From UMGS172 sp964634675 (lineage in GTDB: Bacteria; Bacillota; Clostridia; Oscillospirales; Acutalibacteraceae), in assembly GCA_964634675.1 (NCBI GenBank), contig CAZWLH010000090.1, positions 1-5,447 of the forward strand: a stretch of 5,447 bases of DNA, written 5' to 3'. The position numbers were made by a program, and so were the translations under genes. Of the stretch, positions 5,111 through 5,447 are shown one piece after another. The notes beneath the pieces were generated by a model. It searched no databases. It worked only from the letters and a program-made list of their open reading frames with translations, and was not told the origin of the DNA. The number at the start of each line of letters is the position of its first letter. Position 1 is the stretch's first letter.

Positions 5111-5447
5111 ATGAAATCTGTATTTATGAGATACCCGGACGGAAAGGCCAAGGCGGTCACCTTCAGCTATGACGACGGCGTTCCGCAGGACAAGCGTCTT
5201 GCCGAAATATTCGACAAATACGGTATGAAGGCGACCTTTAACCACAACTGCGAATTTGCACGCAGATTCAACTTCACAAAAGAAGAGGTCGAGAGGTATT
5301 TCCTTTCAAAGGGTCACGAAATCGCCGTGCACGGTGCCGACCACCGAGCCAACGGCAATATGCGCCCGATAGAGGGGATACGCGACGTGCTTGACTGCCG
5401 CTTGGAGCTTGAAGAAAAGTGCGGCCGAATAATCCGCGGAATGGCCT
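5111..5447 (+). CDS. Polysaccharide deacetylase-like protein (NodB/CE4 fold), 5' part only
   Basis: The ATG at 5111 is preceded by AGAGG (5099-5103) with 7-nt spacing and lies 16 nt after the regulator stop. The frame stays open for 112 codons to the right edge. Residues 15-24 read AVTFSYDDGV, the NodB motif 1 with the metal/catalytic Asp pair D21-D22. KYGMKATFN (37-44) is the usual second strand. AVHGADH (72-78) is motif 2, with H74 and H78 as the metal-binding His pair; the usual Ser/Thr after the first His is Gly here. The family removes acetyl or similar N- or O-linked groups from sugars using a divalent metal. The conserved fold begins within 20 residues and there is no signal peptide, so it is probably cytoplasmic and may act on an imported oligosaccharide or small molecule rather than on cell wall. 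Motifs 3-5 are outside the window, so activity cannot be judged. Confidence 0.88.
   Translation, partial: MKSVFMRYPDGKAKAVTFSYDDGVPQDKRLAEIFDKYGMKATFNHNCEFARRFNFTKEEVERYFLSKGHEIAVHGADHRANGNMRPIEGIRDVLDCRLELEEKCGRIIRGMA

Noticed and set aside
1..5447. CRISPR array, tRNA, rRNA or insertion sequence
   Set aside because: Reading through both strands, I saw no regularly spaced repeats, tRNA-like T-loop/anticodon pattern, rRNA segments, transposase or terminal inverted repeats.

Overview
The window (5,447 bp) is a carbohydrate-catabolism locus. It is probably from a Clostridia-type Bacillota (gut or anaerobic Firmicute). I infer this from strong AAGGAGG/GGAGG ribosome binding sites, sigma-A-like promoter hexamers in AT-rich intergenic DNA, moderate GC in the genes, and the gene families. 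Genus cannot be read from the sequence.

Layout: two divergent gene sets flank a regulatory region at about 3173-3388. The leftward (minus) operon contains, in order of transcription, a TIM-barrel sugar isomerase/epimerase-like gene (2351-3172), a Gfo/Idh/MocA oxidoreductase (1146-2312), and a second, closely related Gfo/Idh/MocA oxidoreductase (1-1111) whose last few codons lie outside the window. Gaps are only 37 and 34 nt, each holding an SD. The rightward (plus) operon contains a second, different TIM-barrel isomerase/epimerase-like gene (3389-4240), an AraC-family regulator with an N-terminal cupin (GTG start at 4243, 2 nt after the previous stop), and the start of a NodB-type polysaccharide deacetylase-like gene (from 5111, running off the right edge).

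The intergenic region holds two good sigma-A-like promoters, each with a 17-bp spacer. They lie almost exactly on top of each other on opposite strands: plus at 3292-3320, minus at 3296-3324. The predicted leftward leader of about 117 nt carries two inverted repeats with the same AAGCG half-site. One of them touches the SD of the first leftward gene.

Working model (inference): the AraC-type protein senses a sugar-derived ligand and controls the divergent promoters. The two NAD(P)-dependent oxidoreductases and two metal-dependent TIM-barrel enzymes together oxidise and then isomerise, epimerise, dehydrate or cleave an unusual sugar, inositol or glycoside. No transporter, kinase or glycoside hydrolase is in the window, so the substrate cannot be named. 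Co-occurrence of Gfo/Idh/MocA oxidoreductases with AP-endonuclease-2-fold enzymes is known from inositol catabolism (IolG/IolE) and from oxidative (3-keto) glycoside and C-glycoside cleavage in gut bacteria (DgpA with DgpB/DgpC), and these are the most useful hypotheses to test.
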